Shown here one piece after another: positions 17,282-25,263 of a DNA stretch of 64,000 nt. Made by a program: the position numbers and the translations under genes. Below the pieces are notes generated by a model. It had not been told where the DNA came from, ran no database searches, and was given only the letters and a program-made list of their open reading frames with translations. The stretch covers positions 1 through 64,000 of the forward strand of contig JAEYCB010000061.1 in the NCBI GenBank assembly GCA_023404345.1, given 5' to 3'. The DNA is from Bacillota bacterium (GTDB lineage Bacteria > Bacillota > Clostridia > Christensenellales > Aristaeellaceae). The number at the start of each line of letters is the position of its first letter. The first letter of the stretch is position 1.

Positions 17282-18562
17282 TCAGTAGTTGCGCAGGGCT
17301 TCGGCGGCCTCGGTGAGCGCCTCGGCGGGAGTCTGCGTCTTGGTCTCAAACACGTTGTACATCACGTTGGAGGACACGGCGTTGAACGCTTCGGGAACGA
17401 GCGCGGAGTTATGAATGGCATTGGCCTTCTTCAGGCTCTCGGACACGTTCTTGAACACGTTCTCGTTGCAGAAGTAGGGCAGTTCGATTTGCAGAGCGGG
17501 GTCCTCCCAGGCGTCGGTGCGGTAGGGGGCGTAGCCGAGCATCTCATAGCACTGCACCTGCGCGTCATAGCTCATCTTGCAGAAATAGAGGAAGTCTTTT
17601 GCCAGTTCGGGAGATTCGCACTGGTTGGTGATCACAGCGCCGTTGCCGCCGGTGCAGGCGGTGGTGTATGCCTCGGTGTCTTCCGGGTCCCACACGGGCA
17701 TGGGGCGCACGGCGATCTTGCCAGAGAGGTCGGGCATGTACTCGGTGAGGCGGCTCATGTACCACATGGGCAGGCTCACGGACGCAGCGCCGCTGTTGTT
17801 GAAGAACTCGTAGAAGATTTCAGAGGCGTTGCCGCCGCCGGGCATGGCGATGGCGATGCCCTCATCCATCCAGGACTTGAGGTATTCCAGCAGCTCGATA
17901 TTGGTTTCGCAATCCAGAATCACGTTGCCGTCCGCATCCAGGAAGTCAGAACCCTTCTGCAGCACCATGGCTTGGAAGGGCGCCATATCGGTAGTTTCGA
18001 TCACGGTCATGGGCTTGCCGGTCTTTTCCACCACCTGCTTGCCGGCAGCTACATAATCATCCCAGGTCACGATGCTGTCGATGTCCACGCCGGCAGCTTC
18101 GGTGATCTCAGTGTTGTAATACACCACCGTGCCGCCCAGCTGGGAGGGAGCGCCGTAGAGCTCGCCGCCGGTAGAATAGATGTCCAGCTTGGCAGGAACG
18201 TACACATCGCGCTCGTCGGCGACCAGATCGGTCAGCGTCAGGAAGGTGATTTCCTCGTAGTCAAAGAAATTAACGAAAGCGGTGATGTTCACGTCGCAGT
18301 AGTCAGGGGCACCCTCGCCGGTTTGCGGGGCCACCAGCAGTTTGGTTTGGCGGTCAGAGCCTGCCATGTCCACGGTTTCCAGCGCAATGGGGCGATCGGG
18401 GTTCTGCTCGTTCCAGGCAGCGGCGCGGGCATTGTAGAAATCAGCCTGCGAGGAGATGCACCATCAGGTGAGCGGTGTAGGCTCAACCGTTTCGGCAAGG
18501 CTGAACGAAACCGATGCCAGGGTCAGCATGAGCGCCAGGATGATAGCCAGGGTCTTTTTCAT
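17282..18562 (-). pseudogene. Sugar ABC binding protein with an in-frame TGA after the signal peptide
   Basis: ATG 18562 follows GAGGGA and opens a signal peptide (MKKTLAIILALMLTLASVSFSLAE). Eight codons past the likely cleavage site the frame hits TGA (18466-18464) and then continues in the same frame as WCISSQADFYNARAAAWNEQ, a normal binding-protein N-terminus, to 17282. The full protein would be 426 residues. Relatives often have a Trp or Phe at this place (LT-W/F-W), so a TGG to TGA change is a simple cause. TGA is an ordinary stop in neighbouring genes, so general recoding is unlikely. No lipidation Cys is present in the signal peptide. Confidence 0.85.
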
Positions 18563-18696
18563 TCGTTGTCCCTCATAAAATAGTGGTTCTATTTGTGCAA
18601 GCTGCGCCACAAGACGCGGCAGTGCAAACAAGATAAAGTTACGTATCAATATTTCATAACATGGCGTACGACGGGATGCAGAAATGATGCAGCCAA

Positions 18697-20272
18697 TCAG
18701 AGCGTCAGCGGCTGATATTCAAACCAGTCAAAATCAGCATAGTTTTGCGTGGACTGGTGGTTGGAGGTAGCGTAAAGGCCAATGTATGCTCCGGTAAATC
18801 CGCCGGCTACTTCTTTGCTCAGTAGGGTACCGCTTACATGTTCGCAAACAGGCTCCCATTGCCCGGCTTCGGTGGCCACGTAGAAGCTGTAATCCTGTTC
18901 GTATGCGGTGATATGCAGCCATAGACGCGTTGCTTCACAGGGTACGCGTGCAAGACGCTCGGTTTTGCCCGCAAAGCATCGGTACAGCGTCACATAGCCC
19001 ACGCCGTTCTCCCGTTCGCGCAGCAGGGCGAGATGGTATTCGTGGTTCATCAGCATTGCCGCACCTGCCGCCTCGCCCTCGGCGGGCGAAAACGCCATCA
19101 TCAGCCGTGCGGCAAAACATAGGTGCTGCTGCCGGCGGCCGATAAAAGCCGGGTTTTCCAGCTCTGACAAGCGATGGGGAGAAAGAAATAGCCTCAACCA
19201 GCCTGGACGCTGCGTGAGGCTGTAGACCTCACGGCGAGGCGTGCGCAGAAGATTCCAGCGCATATCCAGCGTGGCATTTTCAAACGAGTCACAGGCGGGT
19301 GCTTCCTCCCAGCGGCAAACGGGCAGGGCAGGAGCAGGATAGGTAAATTCCACGTGGCCGGTATCCGGGCTGAAAACGGGCCATTCATCTTCCCAGGTGA
19401 CAGGAACGGCAAAGGTTTCACGACCCAGATTGCGATAATCGCCGCCGTCCGGACGAGATGCCAGCAGCACCGCCCACCACTCTCCATTGGCAAGCTGGAT
19501 CATATCAGCGTGCCCGGTGCTGTTGATGGGGTAATCCCTGCGCAGGTTACGGTGCGTGAGAACGGGATTACGCAGATTGACCTCGTAGGGGCCCTCAATA
19601 TTCCTGCTGCGAAAAATGGTAACGCTGTGGTTGTGATCGGTGCCGCCTTCGGCGATCATCAAATAGTACCAACCACCGATTTTGTACAGATGAGGACCTT
19701 CCGGCGCAACCGCGCCATGAACTGCACCGTCCGTGCGAAGCATCCACCGTTCACCAATCAGCCGTCCGGTTGCCAAATCCATTTCCTGGAGCCAGATGAA
19801 GCGCTCCTCGCGGGCAAGCTTCTGCGGGAAAGGACGCAGATTGCCCAGATAATACGTGCGGTCGCCATCAAAAAACAGTGTGGGATCAATGCTTTCCGCT
19901 CCCTGAATGATCACGGGGTCAGACCATGGGCCTGCCGGATCTTTTGCAGTAACATAGAAGTTGATATTGCCGTAATAGGGGGGGATCCTGCACCAGAGTT
20001 GAAGAGACATAGAACAAGCCGTCCTGCTCGCGGTAGCGGATTGTGGAGGCATAAATCCCCTTGGAGGGTTTGATGTGGTCAAGGTTCAGCTGCTGTGGAC
20101 GGGTAAGGCAGTGGCCTATCTGATGCCAGTGGACAAAATCACGGGAATGAAAAATTGGAATACCGGGGTAATATTCAAAGGAAGAGGTAACCAGATAATA
20201 ATCCTCGCCTTTGCGGCAGACTGATGGATCGGGATAGAAGCCGGGGAGCAGGGGATTGGTAAGAACACTCAT
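18697..20272 (-). pseudogene. GH43 beta-xylosidase/arabinosidase-like, frameshifted at a G7 tract
   Basis: The frame from ATG 20272 gives a GH43 N-terminus: GFYPDPSVCRKGEDYYLV with the base Asp in PDPS, then FHSRDFVHWHQIG. It reads DPPLLR instead of DPPYYGN at a run of seven G on the plus strand (19978-19984). With six G the frame continues as DPPYYGNINFYVTAKDPAGPWSDPV to 18697, about 524 residues, including the C-terminal beta-sandwich found in GH43 xylosidases. No signal peptide, so cytoplasmic. First gene of locus B. Product may be xylose or arabinose (inference). Confidence 0.88.
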
Positions 20273-20753
20273 TGTAGAGCCTCCGCGGATCGAAAGATAA
20301 TTAAGTAATTATATTGCGTAACTAAATAATATTGCTTTTCTTCCTGATTGTCAACACCATTCGGCAAAAAGTTTTTTCTTCTTTTTTGATTTTGAACTGA
20401 TGGGGCGGATATTCCCAAATTCAACGGCTTTGCATGCGTATTGCACGCAATCCTGGCCTTGCAGGACATATAAAAAAGTGTTTGCCACTGCGTGCTGGAT
20501 GCAACGATGACTTTCTGCATGCTGGTTTGCCGAGCATTTCAGATCTAGAGGCACAAAAGAAGGATCCTGCGGTCAGGAATATAGAAGTGACAAAAGTCAG
20601 ATTTCTGGTGGCCTCCGAAGATGACTTGAAACTACGCTGGTATAAGCTGAACGGCTATCCATTTGAACATGTACGCTTGCCATTATAATGCCTTTTCTTC
20701 CTTTAAATGCACAACAAGCTCAAAACTCTTTTACGCAGATGGTAAATTTCCTC
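20273..20753. other. AT-rich spacer with GH43 control region
   Basis: No gene could be supported between the GH43 start and the tRNA promoter. The first 80 bases hold the GH43 promoter and a candidate operator. The rest is AT-richer than average; a plus-strand open frame of 84 codons at 20434-20688 has no recognisable motif and no convincing ribosome binding site. Confidence 0.5.
20299..20354 (-). promoter_or_regulatory. Promoter and putative ROK operator of locus B
   Basis: On the minus strand, TTGACA (20354-20349) and TATTAT (20329-20324) are 19 bases apart, slightly longer than ideal. TTTAGTTAC (20324-20316) follows and, with TTACTTAA further on, forms an imperfect inverted repeat. TTTAGTT(A/G)C is shared with the ROK gene promoter at 13296-13304. 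Confidence 0.55.
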
Positions 20754-20782
20754 TTGACAACCGCCCGAACCCATGCTATGAT
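20754..20782 (+). promoter_or_regulatory. Consensus promoter of the tRNA cluster
   Basis: TTGACA at 20754-20759 and TATGAT at 20777-20782, spacing 17. The first mature tRNA begins about 117 bases after the predicted start point. Confidence 0.85.
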
Positions 20783-20788
20783 AGGCAA

Positions 20789-20905
20789 CGTGGTTTGGAC
20801 ATCCCGGATGTGTCGCCGGAAGGGAATCCGTTACCAAGGCATCCGGAGTTCGAGCCTTTGGCGGGTCGCCCGTATCTGCTCCCTGAGAAGGAGGACATAT
20901 CCTTT
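20789..20905 (+). ncRNA. Structured leader before tRNA-Leu, identity unknown
   Basis: The transcript part before tRNA-Leu can fold: CCGGATG near 20808 pairs with CATCCGG near 20840, and alternatively CCAAGGC pairs with GCCTTTGG downstream. These pairings compete. It does not match 4.5S RNA (no GGAAGCAG-type loop) or other RNAs I know. It may just be a processed tRNA leader. Confidence 0.3.
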
Positions 20906-20990
20906 GCGGGCGTGGCGGAATGGCAGACGCGCCAGACTTAGGATCTGGTGCCCATGTGGCGTATGGGTTCAAGTCCCTTCGCCCGCACCA
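20906..20990 (+). tRNA. tRNA-Leu (anticodon TAG)
   Basis: Acceptor GCGGGCG pairs with CGCCCGC, anticodon stem CCAGA/TCTGG encloses loop CTTAGGA with anticodon TAG, a long variable arm is present, T-loop GTTCAAGTC is normal, and CCA is encoded. 85 bases, a class II tRNA as expected for Leu. Confidence 0.95.
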
Positions 20991-21010
20991 TTTCATCAGA
21001 AGTGGAACGT

Positions 21011-21085
21011 GCGGTAGTAGCTCAGTGGTAGAGTGCCACCTTGCCAAGGTGGATGTCGCGAGTTCGAATCTCGTCTACCGCTCCA
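21011..21085 (+). tRNA. tRNA-Gly (anticodon GCC)
   Basis: Acceptor GCGGTAG pairs with CTACCGC, anticodon stem CCACC/GGTGG with loop TTGCCAA, T-arm GTTCGAATC, CCA encoded. Normal class I length of 75 bases. Confidence 0.95.
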
Positions 21086-21120
21086 CTTTTTCTGGGGTCG
21101 AATGTTCAAACCATCTTCGG

Positions 21121-21194
21121 GCGGGTGTAGCTCAATGGTAGAGCCCCAGCCTTCCAAGCTGGTTACGTGGGTTCGATTCCCATCACCCGCTCCA
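21121..21194 (+). tRNA. tRNA-Gly (anticodon TCC)
   Basis: Acceptor GCGGGTG pairs with CACCCGC, anticodon stem CCAGC/GCTGG with loop CTTCCAA, T-arm GTTCGATTC, CCA encoded. Reads GGA/GGG codons and complements the preceding glycine tRNA. Confidence 0.95.
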
Positions 21195-21203
21195 TGAAAA
21201 AAG

Positions 21204-21246
21204 TGCCCGGTATTGTTTCTGACAGGAACGATGCCGGGTATTTTTG
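21204..21246 (+). terminator. Rho-independent terminator of the tRNA cluster
   Basis: CCCGGTATTGTT pairs with AACGATGCCGGG (with G-U and one mismatch), followed by ATTTTTG. It closes the tRNA transcript just before the hisS promoter. Confidence 0.85.
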
Positions 21247-21306
21247 TATCTATAGGATTCGGAACGAAGGGCAGCACGGCTTCTTTTTTTCCCGGTGCCC
21301 CAATCC

Positions 21307-21336
21307 TTGACAATCAAAGCGCGGCGCGTGTATAAT
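21307..21336 (+). promoter_or_regulatory. Consensus promoter of hisS-aspS
   Basis: TTGACA at 21307-21312 and TATAAT at 21331-21336, spacing 18. The leader is only about 40 bases, too short for a T-box. Confidence 0.9.
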
Positions 21337-21384
21337 TCAATCATCTGTGGCCTTTTTCACAGACGATTTGATGAGGTGAAGCAC

Positions 21385-22656
21385 ATGCTGAAGGTACTTA
21401 AGGGAATGAAGGACGTGCTTCCCGCTGAAAGTGCGCGCTGGCGCGCTTTGGAGCGGGAAATGCGCAAGGCGGCCCTGACGGCCGGATACCGGGAAATCCG
21501 CACGCCCGTATTGGAGCATACGGAGCTTTTCGCGCGTTCCGCGGGAGAAAGCAGCGACGTGGTCCGCAAGGAAATGTATACCTTTCTGGACAAGGGCGAC
21601 CGAAGCGTGACCCTCAAGCCCGAAAGCACCGCCGGCACTGTGCGCGCATTTTTGGAAAGCGGTCTGTATGCCCAGGCGCTCCCGCTGAAAATGTACTATG
21701 TTAACGCACCGCATTTCCGCTATGAGGCGCCGCAGTCCGGCCGCCTGCGGGAACATCACCAGTTCGGCATGGAGTGCTTCGGTGCGGCTGAGCCTTCCGC
21801 TGATGCGGAGCTGATCTGGCTGGTGGTAGGCCTTTTGTCCGGCTTCGGCCTGAAAAACCTGTCCGTGCGTATCAATTCCATCGGATGCCCAAACTGCCGT
21901 CCGGCATATCAGAAGGCATTCCGTGAATACCTCGCGGAGCGTCGGGACAGCCTTTGCCGCACCTGCCAGGAGCGCATGGAAATCAATCCCATGCGCACGC
22001 TGGACTGCAAGGAGGAGGGCTGCAAGCTGGCCCTGGCTGACGCACCCGTGATGCTGGACCATCTTTGCGATGAGTGCCGCGCACACTTTGAACTGCTTAA
22101 GAAGTATTTGGATGAGGCGGGCATCCGCTATGCGGTGGACGCTCGCATCGTGCGTGGCCTGGACTATTATACAAAAACTGTTTTTGAGGTGATTACCTCT
22201 ACGCCCAATGGCGAGTTGACCGTGTGCGGCGGTGGCCGTTACGACGGACTGGTGCAGGAGTTGGGTGGACCAGCCATCCCCGCTGTTGGTTTCGGTATGG
22301 GCATTGAACGCGTGCTCATGCTGCTGGACGCGCTTGAGCCGGGAGAATGCCTCCTGCAAATTGACGATGAAACGCCGCAGGTGTTTGTTGCCTGCCTTGG
22401 CCGTCAGCTGTCCCTGCAGGCATTTTCGTTGCTGCGCCGCTTCCGCGAGGCGGGCCTGCGCGCAGACATGGATCATCAGGCCCGCAGCCTCAAGGCGCAG
22501 TTCAAATACGCCGATAAGTTGGGCGCAAAATATGTGGCCGTGTTGGGCGATGACGAAATTGCGCGCGGCGTGGTCAAGCTGCGCGACATGGCTACGCGCG
22601 AGGAATGGGAATCGCCGCTGGAGACGGCGGCTGAAGCGCTCATGGAGCGCCTGTAA
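21385..22656 (+). CDS. hisS: Histidyl-tRNA synthetase
   Basis: A 423-residue class II aminoacyl-tRNA synthetase that charges tRNA-His. Motif 2 region with APHFRYEAPQSGRLREHHQF, the histidine signature GLDYYTKTVFE and GGGRYDGL are all present, followed by the C-terminal anticodon-binding domain. The central cysteine-rich insertion (CPNC, CRTC, LDCKEEGC, CDEC) is common in clostridial HisS. ATG 21385 follows GAGGTG; an upstream in-frame start at 21295 lies before the promoter and is not used. Co-transcribed with aspS, as in many Firmicutes. Confidence 0.97.
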   Translation: MLKVLKGMKDVLPAESARWRALEREMRKAALTAGYREIRTPVLEHTELFARSAGESSDVVRKEMYTFLDKGDRSVTLKPESTAGTVRAFLESGLYAQALPLKMYYVNAPHFRYEAPQSGRLREHHQFGMECFGAAEPSADAELIWLVVGLLSGFGLKNLSVRINSIGCPNCRPAYQKAFREYLAERRDSLCRTCQERMEINPMRTLDCKEEGCKLALADAPVMLDHLCDECRAHFELLKKYLDEAGIRYAVDARIVRGLDYYTKTVFEVITSTPNGELTVCGGGRYDGLVQELGGPAIPAVGFGMGIERVLMLLDALEPGECLLQIDDETPQVFVACLGRQLSLQAFSLLRRFREAGLRADMDHQARSLKAQFKYADKLGAKYVAVLGDDEIARGVVKLRDMATREEWESPLETAAEALMERL

Positions 22657-22725
22657 AACGAGTGACGGCAAATGGCCAAACGCCTTCCGTGCGGACGGCG
22701 GGCTGATTCAAAGGAGGAAGGTTCC

Positions 22726-24492
22726 ATGAACAATCGCACCCATATGTGCGGTGAGGTAACTGCCGAGGCGGCGGGACAATCCGTTATTCTTAAAGGCTGG
22801 GTGCAGCGTGCGCGCAATCTGGGCGGCATCGTGTTCGTCTGGCTTCGTGACCGCACGGGCATCGTGCAAGTAGTCTTTGACGGCAACGATATTTCCAAGG
22901 AGCTGCTGGAACTGGCTGAGTCCCTGCGCAGCGAATACGTGATTGAGGTGCACGGCCAGGCACGCATGCGCGCGCCCGAAGCTGTGAACAAGAAGCTAAA
23001 GACAGGCGAGGTTGAGGTTGTGGCTCAGTCTGCCATTATCCTCAACGCCAGCAAAACGCCTCCTATTTATATTGAGGACGATACCAAAGAGCAGGAAAGC
23101 CTGCGTTTGAAATACCGCTACCTGGACCTGCGCCGTCCCAGCATGCAGAACATGCTGCTCTTTAGGCACAAGGTCATCAAGCTTCTGCGCGACTATATGG
23201 ACGAGCAGGGCTTCATCGAGGTGGAAACGCCCATTCTGAGCAAATCCACCCCAGAAGGCGCGCGCGATTATCTGGTTCCCGCCCGCGTCAAGCCCGGCAC
23301 TTTCTACGCCCTGCCTCAGAGCCCGCAGATCTATAAGCAGCTTTTGATGCTGGCTGGGCTGGACAAGTATTATCAGGTGGCCCGCTGCTTCCGCGATGAG
23401 GACGGCCGGGCCGACCGTCAGCCTGAATTTACCCAGTTTGATATGGAAATGAGCTTCATCGACCCGGAGGATATTCAAACCGTGGTCGAAGGCGCCTATG
23501 CTCATGTGTTCAAAACGCTGATGAACATTGAGCTGTCCCTGCCCCTTAAGCGCATCACCTGGCGTGATGCCATGGCCCGCTATGGCAGCGACAAGCCAGA
23601 CACCCGCTTCGGTATGGAAATTCAGGATGTGGGCGAGGTGGTCGCAGGCTGCGGCTTCAAGGTCTTTGAGGAAGCGCTGGCCGCCGGCAACACCGTATGT
23701 GCCATCTGTGCCGAAGGTGCGGGGCACATGAGCCGCAAGGAACTGGACGCGCTGGGTGAATTTGTCAAGACCTACCATGTCAAGGGCCTGGCCTGGGCTG
23801 TGGTGAACGAGGACGGAACCCTGCGCTCCAGCTTTGCCAAGGCTATGCAGGGCGACAGCATGCAGCGCCTGCTGGATGCCGTTTCCGCAAAACCCGGTGA
23901 TGCCGTGTTTGTCATCGCGGATAAAAAGTATGTAGCCCTGACCGCCATGGGCCAGCTTCGCCTGCGCTTGGGCAAGCAGCTGAATCTGATCGACAGCAAG
24001 CGTTATGATCTGCTGTGGGTGACGGAATTCCCCCTGCTGGAGTGGAGCGACGAGGAAAACCGCTTCCTGGCCATGCACCACCCCTTCACCAACGTAATGG
24101 AGGAAGATATCCCCCTCATGGACACCGACCCCGGTGCGGTGCGTGCCAAGGCCTATGACCTGGTGATGAACGGCGTGGAGATGGGCAGCGGTTCCATCCG
24201 TATCCATCAGAGCGACGTGCAGGAGAAGATGTTCAGCTTGCTTGGCTTTACCAAGGAACAGGCATGGGAGCAGTTCGGCTTCCTGTTGGGCGCATTCCAG
24301 TACGGTACGCCACCGCATGGCGGCTTTGCCTTCGGCATCGACCGTATGGTGATGATTCTCAGCGGTGCGGAAAGCCTGCGCGACGTGCTGGCCTTCCCCA
24401 AAATTCAAAACGGTGCGTGCCCCATGATGGATACGCCCTCCACCGTCCAGCCCGAACAGCTTGAACAGCTGAAGATTCGCTGCGTGGAATAA
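22726..24492 (+). CDS. aspS: Aspartyl-tRNA synthetase (bacterial type)
   Basis: A 588-residue protein: N-terminal OB-fold anticodon-binding domain (GWVQRARNLGG), class II core with motif 2 FRDEDGRADRQPEFTQ, the bacterial GAD insertion at roughly 290-410, and motif 3 GGFAFGIDRMVM near the C-terminus. Length and layout match discriminating or non-discriminating bacterial AspRS; which of these cannot be told here. ATG 22726 follows AAAGGAGGAAGG closely, so longer in-frame starts are rejected. The gap to hisS is 69 bases. Confidence 0.97.
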   Translation: MNNRTHMCGEVTAEAAGQSVILKGWVQRARNLGGIVFVWLRDRTGIVQVVFDGNDISKELLELAESLRSEYVIEVHGQARMRAPEAVNKKLKTGEVEVVAQSAIILNASKTPPIYIEDDTKEQESLRLKYRYLDLRRPSMQNMLLFRHKVIKLLRDYMDEQGFIEVETPILSKSTPEGARDYLVPARVKPGTFYALPQSPQIYKQLLMLAGLDKYYQVARCFRDEDGRADRQPEFTQFDMEMSFIDPEDIQTVVEGAYAHVFKTLMNIELSLPLKRITWRDAMARYGSDKPDTRFGMEIQDVGEVVAGCGFKVFEEALAAGNTVCAICAEGAGHMSRKELDALGEFVKTYHVKGLAWAVVNEDGTLRSSFAKAMQGDSMQRLLDAVSAKPGDAVFVIADKKYVALTAMGQLRLRLGKQLNLIDSKRYDLLWVTEFPLLEWSDEENRFLAMHHPFTNVMEEDIPLMDTDPGAVRAKAYDLVMNGVEMGSGSIRIHQSDVQEKMFSLLGFTKEQAWEQFGFLLGAFQYGTPPHGGFAFGIDRMVMILSGAESLRDVLAFPKIQNGACPMMDTPSTVQPEQLEQLKIRCVE

Positions 24493-24510
24493 CAAAATCC
24501 CGCTGCTTGA

Positions 24511-24539
24511 TTGTCAAGCAACGCCGAATCTGTTATACT
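24511..24539 (+). promoter_or_regulatory. Promoter of the Asp23 operon
   Basis: TTGTCA at 24511-24516 and TATACT at 24534-24539, spacing 17. TTGTCA lies within a small inverted repeat (GCTTGA/TCAAGC) just after aspS. Confidence 0.75.
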
Positions 24540-24595
24540 AAGAAACGAAATGGGCTGATGGGCCGCGCGGGCCCAATCCATAGGAGGTGTGGAAT

Positions 24596-25171
24596 ATGGC
24601 CACCAAAAAGGATAATCTGCCTTTGACCCTGGATCAGAATAATGATTCCACGGGAACGATCACATATGCCAATGAAGTCATTGCCATCATCGCCGGCGTT
24701 GCGGCCAACGAGGTGGAAGGAGTTGCCGGAATGTGTTCCGGCGGCGGCATCACGGATGTGTTCGGCCGTAACAAAAACATTACCCGGGGCGTGAGGGTGG
24801 AACTGGGCACAGAGGAAGCCGCCGTCGATATCTACCTGATCATCGAATACGGCACGCCCATCCAGACTGCCGCCTCCAACGTGCAGGAAAACGTGCGCAA
24901 GGCCATCGAATCCATGACCGGGCTGCACGTGGTGCGCGTGGATGTGCACGTGCAGGGCGTCAGCTTCGAAAAGGAGCAAAAGGAAGCGCTGGAGGGCCTC
25001 AATTCCTTCAAGGGCATCGAGGACAGCGCGGTCAAGCCGGAAAAGCCGGCCGAGCCGGAAAAACCGCTGGAGCCGGTGCATGTGGAATTTGAGGGAGAGC
25101 CCACCCCGGCTGAAATGCACGCATCCGATCCCGTGGAGGAGATAGAAGCGGAGCAGCCCACGGAAGAATAA
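24596..25171 (+). CDS. Asp23/Gls24 family envelope stress protein
   Basis: A 191-residue protein with an Asp23 domain (about 20-125: ITYANEVIAIIAGVAANEVEGVAG, then VDIYLIIEYG). The last 60 residues form a Pro/Glu-rich acidic tail unlike the basic tails of some relatives. Asp23 proteins form a membrane-associated layer tied to the membrane by AmaP, which is encoded next. ATG 24596 follows AGGAGGTGTGG. Confidence 0.93.
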   Translation: MATKKDNLPLTLDQNNDSTGTITYANEVIAIIAGVAANEVEGVAGMCSGGGITDVFGRNKNITRGVRVELGTEEAAVDIYLIIEYGTPIQTAASNVQENVRKAIESMTGLHVVRVDVHVQGVSFEKEQKEALEGLNSFKGIEDSAVKPEKPAEPEKPLEPVHVEFEGEPTPAEMHASDPVEEIEAEQPTEE

Positions 25172-25263
25172 ACGCTGGCAATACCTGCTCTCTGCTTGGC
25201 ATAGGCTGAGTTGGGGCAGGCATTGCTTTTGGGCGTCGTTCTGATGTAAGGGAGGGTGAAAAG

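Noticed and set aside
18464..18466. Selenocysteine or genome-wide TGA recoding at the in-frame TGA
   Set aside because: Many genes here end in TGA, and no SECIS-like hairpin stands out directly after this codon; Trp to stop mutation is simpler.
20434..20688. 84-codon plus-strand frame in the AT-rich spacer
   Set aside because: No recognisable domain and no convincing ribosome binding site.
20789..20905. 4.5S or 6S RNA in the leader before tRNA-Leu
   Set aside because: Too short for 6S and lacks the conserved SRP loop; a better 6S candidate is at 62659-62846.
22996..24495. 499-codon frame antisense to aspS, and similar ones antisense to pgk, gpmI and pyrG
   Set aside because: They lie exactly opposite highly conserved genes and are a by-product of strong third-position GC bias.
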